DNA from: Mycolicibacterium flavescens
GTDB taxonomy: Bacteria; Actinomycetota; Actinomycetes; Mycobacteriales; Mycobacteriaceae
Reading direction: 5' to 3'
Assembly: GCF_001722335.1 (NCBI RefSeq)
Contig: NZ_MIHA01000017.1
Coordinates: 71,044-135,043, forward strand
DNA length: 64,000 nucleotides
A model generated the notes under the pieces. The model did no database searches. It had not been told where the DNA came from and saw only the letters and a list, made by a program, of their open reading frames with translations. Shown here piece by piece: positions 1 to 8,187 of this stretch; within the stretch, counting starts at the first letter, position 1; each line of letters starts with the position of its first letter. Position numbers and translations under genes: made by a program.

Positions 1-1
1 C

Positions 2-1648
2 ATCCCCGACCCCAACTTCGTGCACATGTTCACCGAGGCCGACGCCCGCGGCTGGTCGGTCGTCGCACCGCACCACGAGCTGAGTGCGGGGTTCATGGCC
101 GAGGCCGCGTCGCGGATGACCGGTGCGCCGGGGCTGTGCATCGGCACACTGGGCCCGGGCATGGCGAACATCGCCGGCGCGATCCAGTGCGCGCTGGTCG
201 AGAACTCGCCCGTCATCGTGCTCGGCGGCCAGCGTGCCCGCATCACCGAGCGCCGCGTGCGCCGCGGCCGCATCCAGTTCGTCCAGCAGGAGGACCTGTT
301 CAAGAACTCGGTCAAGTTCAGCAGCTCGATCGAGTACGCCGACCAGACCGACGAGATCATCCGCGAGGCCGTCCGGCAGTCCATGTCGGGCACGCCGGGA
401 CCGTCCTACGTCGAGTTCCCGTCGCACATCATCCTCGAAGAGCTCGACGTACCGGATCCGTTGCCGCCGAACCGTTATCGCCTTGTCAACCAGGGCGCCG
501 GCGAGCGTGAGATCGCCGAGGCCGTCGCCCTGATCCGCACGGCCAAGAACCCGATCCTGCTGGTGGGCCACGGGGTTCACACCTCACGCACCCAGGAGCA
601 GGTACGGGAACTGGCTGAGCTGATGGCCTGCCCGGTGATCCAGACATCCGGTGGTACGTCGTTCATCCCGGGTCTGCAGGACCGCACGTTCCCGTACCTG
701 TTCTCGCCGGCCGCCAACGAGGCCGTCGAGCAGTCCGATCTGTGTCTGGCGCTGGGCACCGAACTCGGCGAGCCCATGCACTACGGCAAGACCCAGCACT
801 GGGCCGACAATGACGCGAACCGCAAATGGATTCTGGTGGAACAGGATCCGACCGCGATCGGCGTAAACCGGCCGATCGACGTGCCGCTGGTCGGTGATCT
901 GCGCGGGGTGGTGCCGCAGCTGGTGGAGGCGCTCCGCCAGAGCCCGCGGACCCCGTCGGCCGACCTCGAGAAGCTGATCAAGGCCGATGCGGCCGAGCTG
1001 GCCCGGGTCGCTGAGGAGGCGCCGAGCGGACGGGCGCCGATCCATCCGGCGCGCTACGTCGTCGAGTCCACCAAGGCGTTCGACGAGTGCACCGAGGACG
1101 GCATCCTGGTCCGCGACGGCGGCGCCACGGTGATCTTCCAGTGGACCTACTCGCAGACCAAACCGCGCGACGTGATCTGGAACCAGAACTTCGGCCACCT
1201 CGGCACCGGCCTGCCCTACGCCGTCGGCGCGTCGGTCGCCGAGGGCCGCAAGCGCCCGGTCATGCTGCTGACCAGTGACTCGGCGTTCCTGTTCCACATC
1301 GCCGAGCTCGAGACCGCGGTCCGGGAGAACCTGCCGCTGGTGTGCGTGGTCGGCGTGGACCACCAGTGGGGACTGGAGGTCGGCGTGTACAAGCGCACGT
1401 TCGAGCAGCCGTCGCCGCAGCCCGGTGTGCACTGGAGCAAGGACGTGCGGATGGACAAGATCGCCGAAGGTTTCGGCTGCCACGGCGAATACGTCGAGAA
1501 GGACGATGAGATCGGCCCGGCGATCAAGCGGGCGTTCGCCAGCGGCAAGCCCGCCGTCGTCCACGTCTGCATCGACCCGAAGGCCAACTCCGAGGAGATG
1601 CCGAAGTACGACCGATTCCGCACCTGGTATGCAGAAGGAACCCAGTAG
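2..1648 (+). CDS. thiamine pyrophosphate-dependent enzyme (acetolactate synthase/decarboxylase-like), 5' partial
   Basis: The reading frame is open from base 2, so the start lies left of the window. The layout is that of a TPP enzyme: an N-terminal pyrimidine-binding domain with the His-Glu of HHELSAGFMAEAASRMTG, which supplies the catalytic Glu, then a central domain, then a C-terminal diphosphate-binding domain around SDSAFLFHIAELETAV. Such enzymes cleave or join C-C bonds next to a keto group. The exact substrate cannot be read; decarboxylase, 2-hydroxyacyl lyase and acetolactate synthase-like are all possible. An aldehyde dehydrogenase follows after 27 bases on the same strand. An aldehyde made here and oxidised by the neighbour is a reasonable inference. 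Confidence 0.85.
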   Translation: MPDPNFVHMFTEADARGWSVVAPHHELSAGFMAEAASRMTGAPGLCIGTLGPGMANIAGAIQCALVENSPVIVLGGQRARITERRVRRGRIQFVQQEDLFKNSVKFSSSIEYADQTDEIIREAVRQSMSGTPGPSYVEFPSHIILEELDVPDPLPPNRYRLVNQGAGEREIAEAVALIRTAKNPILLVGHGVHTSRTQEQVRELAELMACPVIQTSGGTSFIPGLQDRTFPYLFSPAANEAVEQSDLCLALGTELGEPMHYGKTQHWADNDANRKWILVEQDPTAIGVNRPIDVPLVGDLRGVVPQLVEALRQSPRTPSADLEKLIKADAAELARVAEEAPSGRAPIHPARYVVESTKAFDECTEDGILVRDGGATVIFQWTYSQTKPRDVIWNQNFGHLGTGLPYAVGASVAEGRKRPVMLLTSDSAFLFHIAELETAVRENLPLVCVVGVDHQWGLEVGVYKRTFEQPSPQPGVHWSKDVRMDKIAEGFGCHGEYVEKDDEIGPAIKRAFASGKPAVVHVCIDPKANSEEMPKYDRFRTWYAEGTQ

Positions 1649-1675
1649 GGCACCGAACTAGGGGAGAGTGGACCC

Positions 1676-3109
1676 ATGCGTGAATATCTGAAGCACTACA
1701 TCGACGGCCAGTGGGTCGACCCGGTCCGCCCGAACTCGCTGGAGGTCGACAACCCGACCACCGAGGAGGTCTCCGGGAAGATCGCGCTGGGCTCGTCGGC
1801 CGACGTCGACGTGGCGGTCACCGCGGCCCGGCGGGCGTTCGCCACCTGGTCGCAGACCACGCCCGAGGAGCGGCTCGAACTGCTCGGCGCGATCATGGCC
1901 GAATACCAGAAGCGGTCCGGCGATCTGGCCGAGGCGGTCACCGAGGAGATGGGCGCACCGGCGTCGCTGGCTTCGGGTCCGCAGGTCAACCTCGGCATGG
2001 GGCACCTGGCGACCGCGATCGACGCGCTGAAGAACTTCAAATTCGAAGAGCAGCACGGCAGCACGCTGGTGGTCAAGGAGCCGATCGGCGTTTGCGGGCT
2101 GATCACCCCGTGGAACTGGCCGATCAACCAGATCGCCTGCAAGGTGTTCCCGGCGCTGGCCACCGGCAACACGATGGTGCTCAAACCGTCGGAGGTGGCT
2201 CCGTACTCGGCGCAGATCTTCACCGAAATCCTTGATGCCGCAGGGGTTCCCGCCGGTGTCTACAACCTCGTCTACGGCGACGGCCCCGGTGTCGGGGTGC
2301 CGTTGTCGAGCCATCCCGACATCGACATGGTGTCGTTCACCGGGTCGACCCGCGCCGGGATCGAGGTGGCGCGCAACGCCGCCCCGACCGTCAAGCGGGT
2401 CACACAGGAACTCGGCGGCAAGAGCCCGAACATCGTGCTCGACGACGACGACTTCGCCAAGAGCGTGGCCGCGGGCACGTCGGTGATGATGATGAACAGC
2501 GGGCAGAGCTGCAACGCGCCGTCGCGCATGCTGGTGCCGAACTCGCGGATGGACGAGGCGATCGCGGTGGCCAAGGAGACCGCCAGTGCGGTCAAGGTCG
2601 GCGACCCGGGCGACAAGACCGCGATCGGCCCGGTGGCCTCGCGCGCACAGTTCGAGAAGATTCAGGGCCTGATTCAGAAGGGCATCGACGAGGGCGCGAC
2701 GCTCGTCGTCGGCGGTCCCGGCCGTCCCGACGGTATCGACAAGGGCTACTACGTCAAGCCGACGGTGTTCGCCAACGTCACCAACGACATGACGATCGCG
2801 CGCGAGGAGATCTTCGGCCCGGTGCTGTGCATCCTGGGCTACGACGACCTCGATCAGGCCGTCGAGATCGGCAACGACACCGAATACGGTCTGGCGGGCT
2901 ATGTTTCGGGCGCCGACCTGGAGAAGGCGCGCTCGGTGGCCCGCCGGATCCGCGCCGGTTCGGTCGCGATCAACCACGGTTTCGACATGAACGCGCCGTT
3001 CGGCGGCTACAAGCGCAGCGGGAATGGCCGCGAGTGGGGCCAGTTCGGCTTCGACGAGTATCTCGAGGTCAAGGCCGCGCTCGGCTACGCGCCGGAGCCC
3101 GCCGGGTAA
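1676..3109 (+). CDS. aldehyde dehydrogenase family protein
   Basis: 477 residues, the usual length for NAD(P)-dependent aldehyde dehydrogenases, which oxidise aldehydes to acids. The WNWP motif, the general-base Glu in ELGGKSPN (about residue 245) and the catalytic Cys in NSGQSCNAP (about residue 279) are all present. ATG is preceded by a GGGGAGAG ribosome site. It probably forms an operon with the TPP enzyme upstream. The substrate is unknown. The gene ends just before a repeated palindromic element that separates it from a convergent gene. Confidence 0.92.
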   Translation: MREYLKHYIDGQWVDPVRPNSLEVDNPTTEEVSGKIALGSSADVDVAVTAARRAFATWSQTTPEERLELLGAIMAEYQKRSGDLAEAVTEEMGAPASLASGPQVNLGMGHLATAIDALKNFKFEEQHGSTLVVKEPIGVCGLITPWNWPINQIACKVFPALATGNTMVLKPSEVAPYSAQIFTEILDAAGVPAGVYNLVYGDGPGVGVPLSSHPDIDMVSFTGSTRAGIEVARNAAPTVKRVTQELGGKSPNIVLDDDDFAKSVAAGTSVMMMNSGQSCNAPSRMLVPNSRMDEAIAVAKETASAVKVGDPGDKTAIGPVASRAQFEKIQGLIQKGIDEGATLVVGGPGRPDGIDKGYYVKPTVFANVTNDMTIAREEIFGPVLCILGYDDLDQAVEIGNDTEYGLAGYVSGADLEKARSVARRIRAGSVAINHGFDMNAPFGGYKRSGNGREWGQFGFDEYLEVKAALGYAPEPAG

Positions 3110-3143
3110 GGGTTCGGCCGGTCCTGGTCCTGGTCCTGGTCGT

Positions 3144-3317
3144 CGAGCGTCGGGTTTATGGCGTGAATTCGCCGGAAATGCGTGAAAAACCCGACGCTCG
3201 GTGCGCGGTGGGTTGCCGCGCTGGAGTCCGCTGGCTGAGGGTTCGGCCGGTCCTGGTCGTCGAGCGTCGGGTTTATGGCGCGAATTCGCCGGAAATGCGC
3301 GAAAAACCCGACGCTCG
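3144..3317. repeat. two tandem copies of a palindromic element
   Basis: Two copies lie 117 bases apart between convergent genes. Each has perfect 14-base arms, cgagcgtcgggttt and its complement, at 3144-3157/3187-3200 and 3261-3274/3304-3317, around a loop of about 29 bases. The copies differ at two loop positions: GCGTGAA occurs twice in the first copy and GCGCGAA twice in the second, so both positions changed together. Flanking TCCTGG repeats differ in number. There is no T-tract. A dispersed intergenic repeat or bidirectional terminator is likely. Confidence 0.75.
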
Positions 3318-3380
3318 GCGCGCGGTGGGTTTCGTGGCTGCCGCGTCGGGTGAGGGTTCGGCGCGCTCAGGCGCCGAGGT

Positions 3381-3701
3381 TCACGCCTTGAGTAGCGGCC
3401 GCAAGTCGTCGAGGCGGTCGAACAGGTGCCACACATACGACGACGACCCGTTCTCCCGATGGGCATGCAGGTCGGCGAGATCCGGGTCGTCGCAGTAGCT
3501 GTCGAACGCCTCCTTCGAATCCCACTCGACGAGGATCAGCACCTTGCGGGGTTCGATGTCACCGAGAACGGCCTCACGGAACTGCCCGAGCGCGACGACG
3601 CGACCGCCGTGTTCGGCGACCTCCCGCGGTGACCGCCGCGAATAGGCGAGATACTCGTCGCGGTTCGCGACGTCGAACAGGTTCAGCGCATATATCGTCA
3701 C
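3381..3701 (-). CDS. DUF1330-family small protein
   Basis: 106 residues from a GTG start at 3701, beginning VTIYALNLFDVANRDEYLAY. This resembles DUF1330 or EthD-like ferredoxin-fold proteins, whose cellular role is unclear. The open frame extends to 3776, but that part runs into the divergent amidohydrolase and does not look like family sequence. The chosen start is four bases from the start of the opposite gene. No ribosome site is visible; a TACCGT box at 3709-3714 suits a leaderless message. Confidence 0.75.
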   Translation of the reverse strand: MTIYALNLFDVANRDEYLAYSRRSPREVAEHGGRVVALGQFREAVLGDIEPRKVLILVEWDSKEAFDSYCDDPDLADLHAHRENGSSSYVWHLFDRLDDLRPLLKA

Positions 3702-3714
3702 GTGGGTGACGGTA
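3693..3714. promoter_or_regulatory. symmetric divergent promoter pair
   Basis: The two start codons lie in the perfect dyad CGTCAC-gtgg-GTGACG (3696-3711). The plus strand has TATCGT at 3693-3698 and the minus strand TACCGT at 3709-3714. Each TAnnnT box is 8-13 bases upstream of its own GTG. This suggests two leaderless messages, each with its -10 box inside the other gene's coding sequence or at its edge. Confidence 0.55.
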
Positions 3715-4608
3715 CCCGCCGAGAAGTACCAGTACGGGATCGATTTCGGCTCGATCGCAGCGATCGACATCCACACGCACGTGGAGGTCGACGGCCACGG
3801 GCACAGGGCCTACGTCGACGAACTCGTCGAGGCCACCGAGAAGTACTTCAAGATGCCGCCGGGCGCGATCGCGGGCGTCGACGCGATCGCCGATCTCTAC
3901 CGGCAGCACAACACCGCCGCGGTGGTGTTCACCATCGACGCGCGCACGGCCATGCGGCACACCCCGAACTCGATCGAAGACCTCGTCGCCGGCGCGGCGC
4001 GCAACAACGACGTGCTGATCCCGTTCGGCAGCGTGGACCCGTGGCACGAGCGCCGGGCCGTGCACCGCGTCCACGAACTCGTGCGCGACTACGGGGTGAA
4101 GGGCTTCAAGTTCCACCCGAGCATGCAGGCGTTCGAACCCAACGACCGGCGCTTCTACCCGATCTACGAAGCGATCGTCGAGGCCGGCGTGCCCGCGCTG
4201 TTCCACACCGGCCAGACCGGCATGGGCTCCGGGTTACCCGGCGGGCACCGCATCAAGCTGCGCTACTCCGACCCGATGCTGCTCGACGACGTCGCTGCCG
4301 ACTTTCCCGAGTTGACGCTCGTGATGGCCCATCCCGCGGTGCCGTGGGTCGACTCGCAGATCGCGATCGCCACCCACAAGGCCAACGTCTACATCGACCT
4401 GTCCGGTTGGAGCCCGAAGTACTTCCCGCCGCAGTTGGTCAGCGCGATGAGCCGCCAACTGCGCACCAAGGTGTTGTTCGGCACGGACTTCCCCTACATC
4501 CGGATCGACCGGTGGCGCCGCGACTTCGAGACCCTCGACGTCGACCCGGCGGTGGTGCCGCTGATCTACAAGGGCAACGCGCTGCGGGTCCTGGGGGTGA
4601 CCGCGTAG
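3706..4608 (+). CDS. metal-dependent amidohydrolase family protein
   Basis: 300 residues from a GTG start. Its TIM-barrel amidohydrolase features are HTH at residues 23-25 (DIHTHVE), later His in GFKFHPS and LFHTGQTG, and Asp in LFGTDFPY, which together form the usual metal site of the amidohydrolase-2/ACMSD-like family. Members decarboxylate or hydrolyse small ring or acyl substrates; the substrate here is unknown. No Shine-Dalgarno precedes the GTG. Some other hydrolases of this family start at the same distance from HxH, which supports the start. Confidence 0.82.
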   Translation: MTVPAEKYQYGIDFGSIAAIDIHTHVEVDGHGHRAYVDELVEATEKYFKMPPGAIAGVDAIADLYRQHNTAAVVFTIDARTAMRHTPNSIEDLVAGAARNNDVLIPFGSVDPWHERRAVHRVHELVRDYGVKGFKFHPSMQAFEPNDRRFYPIYEAIVEAGVPALFHTGQTGMGSGLPGGHRIKLRYSDPMLLDDVAADFPELTLVMAHPAVPWVDSQIAIATHKANVYIDLSGWSPKYFPPQLVSAMSRQLRTKVLFGTDFPYIRIDRWRRDFETLDVDPAVVPLIYKGNALRVLGVTA

Positions 4609-4677
4609 CGGCGATGAGTTTCTGCGGCGGTGGTGGTCTGCACCGGGTAGACACACTCACTTCGAGAAGGAGACCCC

Positions 4678-5454
4678 ATGTCCGTCCGCACCTCCACCCC
4701 CGTCGGCGCACCCATCTGGATCGACCTGGCGACCTCGGATATCGCACGCTCCCAAGCCTTCTACGGCGAGGTGTTCGGCTGGACGTTCGAGTCCTCGGGG
4801 CCCGAATACGGCGGCTACGTCACCGCGCTCAAGGACGGCCGACCGGTCGCGGGCCTGATGTCCAACGACCCGCAGTGGAACAGTCCCGACGGCTGGACCA
4901 CCTACTTGCACACCACCGACGCCAAAGCGACGCTGGCCAAGGCTTTCGCCGCCGGCGCGACCACCTGCGGGATGGACGAGCCGATGCCGGTGCCCGACAA
5001 GGGCGTGATGGGCCTGCTCGCCGACACCGACGGGGCGTTCGTCGGCCTGTGGCAGCCGACGGGGCACCGCGGCTTCGACCTCGTCAACGAGCATGGCGCA
5101 CCGGTGTACTTCCAGTGGACCGGCCGCGATATCGCCAAGGCGCAGGCGTTCTATCAAGAGGTGTTCGGCTGGCAGATCGAGGTCGTTTCCGACACCGACG
5201 AATTCCGCTACCGCACAGCGCTGTTCGACGGCGAAGCACTGCTCGGCATGATGGACGGCAGCGCCTTCCTGCCCGAGGGGGTGCCGTCGAACTGGAGCTT
5301 CTACTTCGGCGCCGACGACGTCGACAAGTCCGTGCAGCAGATCCTCGACAACGGCGGCAGCGTGGTGCGCGACGCCGAGGACACCCCCTACGGCCGCCTG
5401 GCCGCCGTCGCCGACCCGACCGGGGCGGCGTTCAACCTGTCGTCGCTGCAGTGA
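4678..5454 (+). CDS. two-domain VOC (glyoxalase-fold) protein
   Basis: 258 residues with two vicinal-oxygen-chelate domains, about 10-125 and 138-258. Each begins with a similar segment (WIDLATSDIARSQAFYGEVFGW and FQWTGRDIAKAQAFYQEVFGW) and ends with DPTGAAFNL- or DTDGAFVGLWQ-like strands. This is the architecture of the mycobacterial CFP30B/Rv0577 group. Activity is unknown; such proteins bind small ligands or metals. ATG has a good GAGAAGGAG site. It stands alone between the amidohydrolase and a convergent SDR. Confidence 0.85.
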   Translation: MSVRTSTPVGAPIWIDLATSDIARSQAFYGEVFGWTFESSGPEYGGYVTALKDGRPVAGLMSNDPQWNSPDGWTTYLHTTDAKATLAKAFAAGATTCGMDEPMPVPDKGVMGLLADTDGAFVGLWQPTGHRGFDLVNEHGAPVYFQWTGRDIAKAQAFYQEVFGWQIEVVSDTDEFRYRTALFDGEALLGMMDGSAFLPEGVPSNWSFYFGADDVDKSVQQILDNGGSVVRDAEDTPYGRLAAVADPTGAAFNLSSLQ

Positions 5455-5458
5455 GCGG

Positions 5459-6007
5459 TCAGGCCGTCATCAGGTAGTCGGCCCGCCCGACGTAGACGAC
5501 GCCGCTCGGGTTCGGGGTGTTCGCCGCGTTGACGACGGCATCCGCGAAGGTCGCGTCGCTCAGGTCGCCGGAGACCACGGTGAAGTGGACGTCGGCGCGG
5601 GCGAACTCCGAACGCATCGCGTACAGCGCGGTCTCGTTGGCGCGCATGGTGGCCGCGATCGCGGTGTACCCCTTGGGGACGGCCTTGTTCGGGAAGAAGT
5701 GCGCCTGGTGGCTGGTCACGAAGACGATCCGCCCGCCGGCGGGCATCAGCGGCAGGGCCCGCAGCGCGATACGCCGCTGCGCGTCGCGGTCGACCCGCAT
5801 CGCGGCGCTGAGCTCACCGGACGTGAAGACCAGGGTGTCCAGCCGGCCGAAGCGGGCGCCGATCGTGTCGATCATCGCCGCGGACTCGACCGAGGTGCCG
5901 GCCCGCACGACGTGGGTGTCGGCGTCGGCGAGTCGGTTGGCGACGTCGGCGCCGATGCCCGTCGATCCGCCGGTGACCAGGGCGATCCGTGCAGGTTCGT
6001 GATGCAT
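5459..6007 (-). CDS. short SDR-fold protein, probably atypical
   Basis: 182 residues from ATG at 6007, which has a GAAAGGAAG site; the longer frame to 6055 is less likely. The nucleotide-binding TGGSTGIG is present. The protein is shorter than typical SDRs (about 250), and the active-site region reads GYTAIAATM, with Tyr but no Lys four residues later. Catalysis may be lost or altered, and a nucleotide-sensing role is possible. The gene is divergent from the S4 gene across a region with three ATAAGG repeats. Confidence 0.75.
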   Translation of the reverse strand: MHHEPARIALVTGGSTGIGADVANRLADADTHVVRAGTSVESAAMIDTIGARFGRLDTLVFTSGELSAAMRVDRDAQRRIALRALPLMPAGGRIVFVTSHQAHFFPNKAVPKGYTAIAATMRANETALYAMRSEFARADVHFTVVSGDLSDATFADAVVNAANTPNPSGVVYVGRADYLMTA

Positions 6008-6070
6008 GTCGGCTTCCTTTCGTCGCTGCGGTGCGCCGTGCCCACCACCGTACAACAGTTTTTAAGAAAA

Positions 6071-6103
6071 ATAAGGCCTAGATAAGGTCACAATAAGGTC
6101 GTG
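6071..6103. promoter_or_regulatory. three 11-base direct repeats (ATAAGGYC) in a divergent promoter region
   Basis: ATAAGGCC, ATAAGGTC and ATAAGGTC start at 6071, 6082 and 6093, exactly 11 bases apart or about one helical turn. They lie between the divergent SDR and S4 genes in an A/T-rich stretch. The TAAGGT cores also fit TAnnnT, so one may be a -10 box. They could be an operator for a regulator binding in tandem on one DNA face. Confidence 0.5.
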
Positions 6104-6127
6104 ATCGGGGTGGGCCATGATGGACGG

Positions 6128-6496
6128 GTGGAGTCGACCCGCATAGATCGCTGGTTGTGGTCGGTCCGGCTGGCCAAGACCCGCCCGGATGCCGCGGAGG
6201 CCTGCCGCGGCGGGCATGTGCGGGTCAACGGGCGCCCGGCCAAACCGGCGACGACGGTGTCGCCCGGCGACGAGGTGCGCGCCCGCATCGGCCAGACCAC
6301 CCGAGTCGTCGAAGTGCTGCGGGTCATCCACAAGCGGGTCGGCGCGGCTGACGCGGTGACCTGCTACCTCGACCGCACCCCCCGGCCCACGGTGGCCGAC
6401 TCGGTCCAGGTTGCCGCCCGCGACCGAGGGGCGGGCCGGCCGACCAAACGGGACCGCCGGATGCTCGAGAAGCTGCGGGCGGGCCAGTTCCGCTGA
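6128..6496 (+). CDS. S4-domain RNA-binding protein (Hsp15-like)
   Basis: 122 residues from GTG at 6128; the frame is open to another GTG at 6101. The start VESTRIDRWLWSVRLAKTR and the segment GGHVRVNGRPAKPATTVSPGD form an S4 RNA-binding domain, followed by a basic tail. Hsp15-type proteins bind stalled 50S subunits carrying peptidyl-tRNA. That role is known for the family and only inferred here. The BKACE gene follows closely. Confidence 0.8.
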   Translation: MESTRIDRWLWSVRLAKTRPDAAEACRGGHVRVNGRPAKPATTVSPGDEVRARIGQTTRVVEVLRVIHKRVGAADAVTCYLDRTPRPTVADSVQVAARDRGAGRPTKRDRRMLEKLRAGQFR

Positions 6497-6516
6497 TCGC
6501 TGACAGGATCAGGGGC

Positions 6517-7236
6517 ATGCCCCTGACCTACGTGAAAGCCTGCATCAACGGAGCGCGCACTCCCGAGCAACATCCAGGCCTGCCGATCACTCCGGACCAG
6601 CTGGCCGTTGCGGCGGCCGACGTGCACCGGGCCGGGGCCCAGGCCGTGCATCTGCACCCCAAGAGCCCCGACGGCGTCGACTCCCTGCAGCCCGCCGTCG
6701 TCGACGCCGCGGTCGGCGCCGTGCGCCACGCCATGCCCGGCCTGCCGCTCGGGGTGACCACGGGCTACTGGGCGTTGCCGGACGAACACGAACGCCGGCG
6801 CACCGTCGAGAGCTGGTCGGTGTTGCCGGACTTCGCGTCGGTGAACTGGCACGAACCGGGCGCCGAAGATCTGGCGAAGCTGCTGCTGGACCGCGGCATC
6901 GGGGTGGAGGCCGGGATCTTCCACGCCGAGGCCGCCGATTCGTGGGCGGCCTCGGAGGTCGCGCCGCACTGCCTGCGGGTGATGATCGAGCTGCAGGGCG
7001 ACGGCGACACGGACACCGCCGACGACCTGCTCGCCCGGATCCGGGCGGCCGGGTCGCCGGCGCCGGTGCTGCTGCACGGCCTCGACGAAAGCTGTTGGCC
7101 GCTGCTGGAACACGCCGGCCTGCGCGGTCTGCAGACCCGCATCGGGATGGAGGACACGCTGCGGCTGCCCGACGGGTCGATGGCCGCCGACAACGCCGCA
7201 CTGGTGGCGGCCGCGGTCGACCTGCTCAGTCGCTAG
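6517..7236 (+). CDS. BKACE-family beta-keto acid cleavage enzyme-like protein
   Basis: 239 residues beginning MPLTYVKACINGARTPEQHP, with AGAQAVHLHPKSPDG as the metal-binding His-x-His strand. BKACE enzymes condense a beta-keto acid with acetyl-CoA and release acetoacetate and an acyl-CoA. This copy is shorter than the usual 270-300 residues, so substrate use may differ. It follows the S4 gene by 20 bases and overlaps the convergent cupin gene by 11 bases. Confidence 0.75.
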   Translation: MPLTYVKACINGARTPEQHPGLPITPDQLAVAAADVHRAGAQAVHLHPKSPDGVDSLQPAVVDAAVGAVRHAMPGLPLGVTTGYWALPDEHERRRTVESWSVLPDFASVNWHEPGAEDLAKLLLDRGIGVEAGIFHAEAADSWAASEVAPHCLRVMIELQGDGDTDTADDLLARIRAAGSPAPVLLHGLDESCWPLLEHAGLRGLQTRIGMEDTLRLPDGSMAADNAALVAAAVDLLSR

Positions 7237-7672
7237 GCGCGGCCAACGAGAAGTCGGCGAAGTCGAATCCGGGCACCACGATGCAGCTGACCAGCGTCGG
7301 CTCGTTGTCGCGCGGGCGGGCGCGCTGCCAGTGCCCTGGCGGCACGACCAGCTGCGGCTGTTGCCCGTCCAGAATGTCCGCGCCCAGCAAATGCGTTGCG
7401 GCGCCGCTCTGTTCGGGGCCCATCTCCAGGATGAGCGGGCTGCCCGAATGGTAGAGCCACAGTTCGGCGCTGCGCACGGTGTGCCACGCCGACTGTTGAC
7501 CCGGCATGAGCAGGAACAGGATGGCCGTGCCCGCGCTGCGGGGCCCGCTGTAGTCCGGCGGCAGCGCGGACTGCGGCACGGTCAGATCGCTGCGCCAGGT
7601 CTCCCGGTACCAGCCGCCCTCGGGGTGAGGGGACAGGTCCAGGCGGCGCGCCCACTCGGGGAGTTCGGTCAT
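7226..7672 (-). CDS. cupin (DUF985-like) protein
   Basis: 148 residues from ATG at 7672, reading MTELPEWARRLDLSPHPEGG. The LSPHPEGGWYRETWRS segment and the later strands with WHTVRSAELWLYHSG and VVPPGHWQRAR are typical of DUF985 cupins. The metal-binding His residues are present, but the reaction is unknown for most members. The alternative start at 7732 adds sequence unlike the family. It ends over the BKACE gene. Confidence 0.82.
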   Translation of the reverse strand: MTELPEWARRLDLSPHPEGGWYRETWRSDLTVPQSALPPDYSGPRSAGTAILFLLMPGQQSAWHTVRSAELWLYHSGSPLILEMGPEQSGAATHLLGADILDGQQPQLVVPPGHWQRARPRDNEPTLVSCIVVPGFDFADFSLAAPSD

Positions 7673-7749
7673 CCCGGTACCGCCTCTCGGTGTCGGACAC
7701 TCCACACTAGAGACCGGATCGCCGCACCACACCCGATAGGCTCGGGGGC

Positions 7750-8187
7750 ATGTCGCGCCTGCGCCCCGGATGGCTGGTCGCGCTGTGCGGGGCGACCATC
7801 TCCGTGAGCGCGTGGCTGCCCTGGCTGACCGAGGGACCCAACCGCGCGTCGGCGATCGGCGGCGTCGTGGGGGATCTGCCCACTCCGGCGCCGGGCTTCG
7901 GGGTGGGCCAGCTCATCATGCTGCTGGCTTCCGTGTTGATCGTCGCGGGGGCGCTGGCGGCGCAGGGCCTCTCGCCGAGGCTGGCTTCCTCTGCGGCGCT
8001 GACGGTTTCGGTGCTCCTGCTGGTGCTCGCCGTGTGGTACTACCGGCTCTACGTCTATGCGCCGGTGTCCGCCGGCTACGGGTGGTACATCGGTGTCGGG
8101 ACGGCCGGGGTCGCGGTGCTGCTGTCGGTGTGGACGATGGTGGCGGCGTGGGCGTCGGCCCCGCGTGCGTCCTCCCGCGCGCTGTGA
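7750..8187 (+). CDS. small integral membrane protein, function unknown
   Basis: 145 residues with about four hydrophobic segments, near residues 7-25, 55-70, 80-98 and 115-135. No conserved motif was recognised. A TAGGCT box sits 8-13 bases before the ATG with no ribosome site, suggesting a leaderless message. Its TGA overlaps the GTG of the GNAT gene (GTGA), so the two are likely translated together. Confidence 0.7.
   Translation: MSRLRPGWLVALCGATISVSAWLPWLTEGPNRASAIGGVVGDLPTPAPGFGVGQLIMLLASVLIVAGALAAQGLSPRLASSAALTVSVLLLVLAVWYYRLYVYAPVSAGYGWYIGVGTAGVAVLLSVWTMVAAWASAPRASSRAL

Noticed and set aside
584..1564. Long minus-strand open frame over the TPP enzyme gene.
   Set aside because: Arg/Val/His-rich shadow of a clear enzyme on the other strand.
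3702..5477. 591-residue plus-strand frame.
   Set aside because: It spans two recognised genes in a different frame and is Arg-rich.
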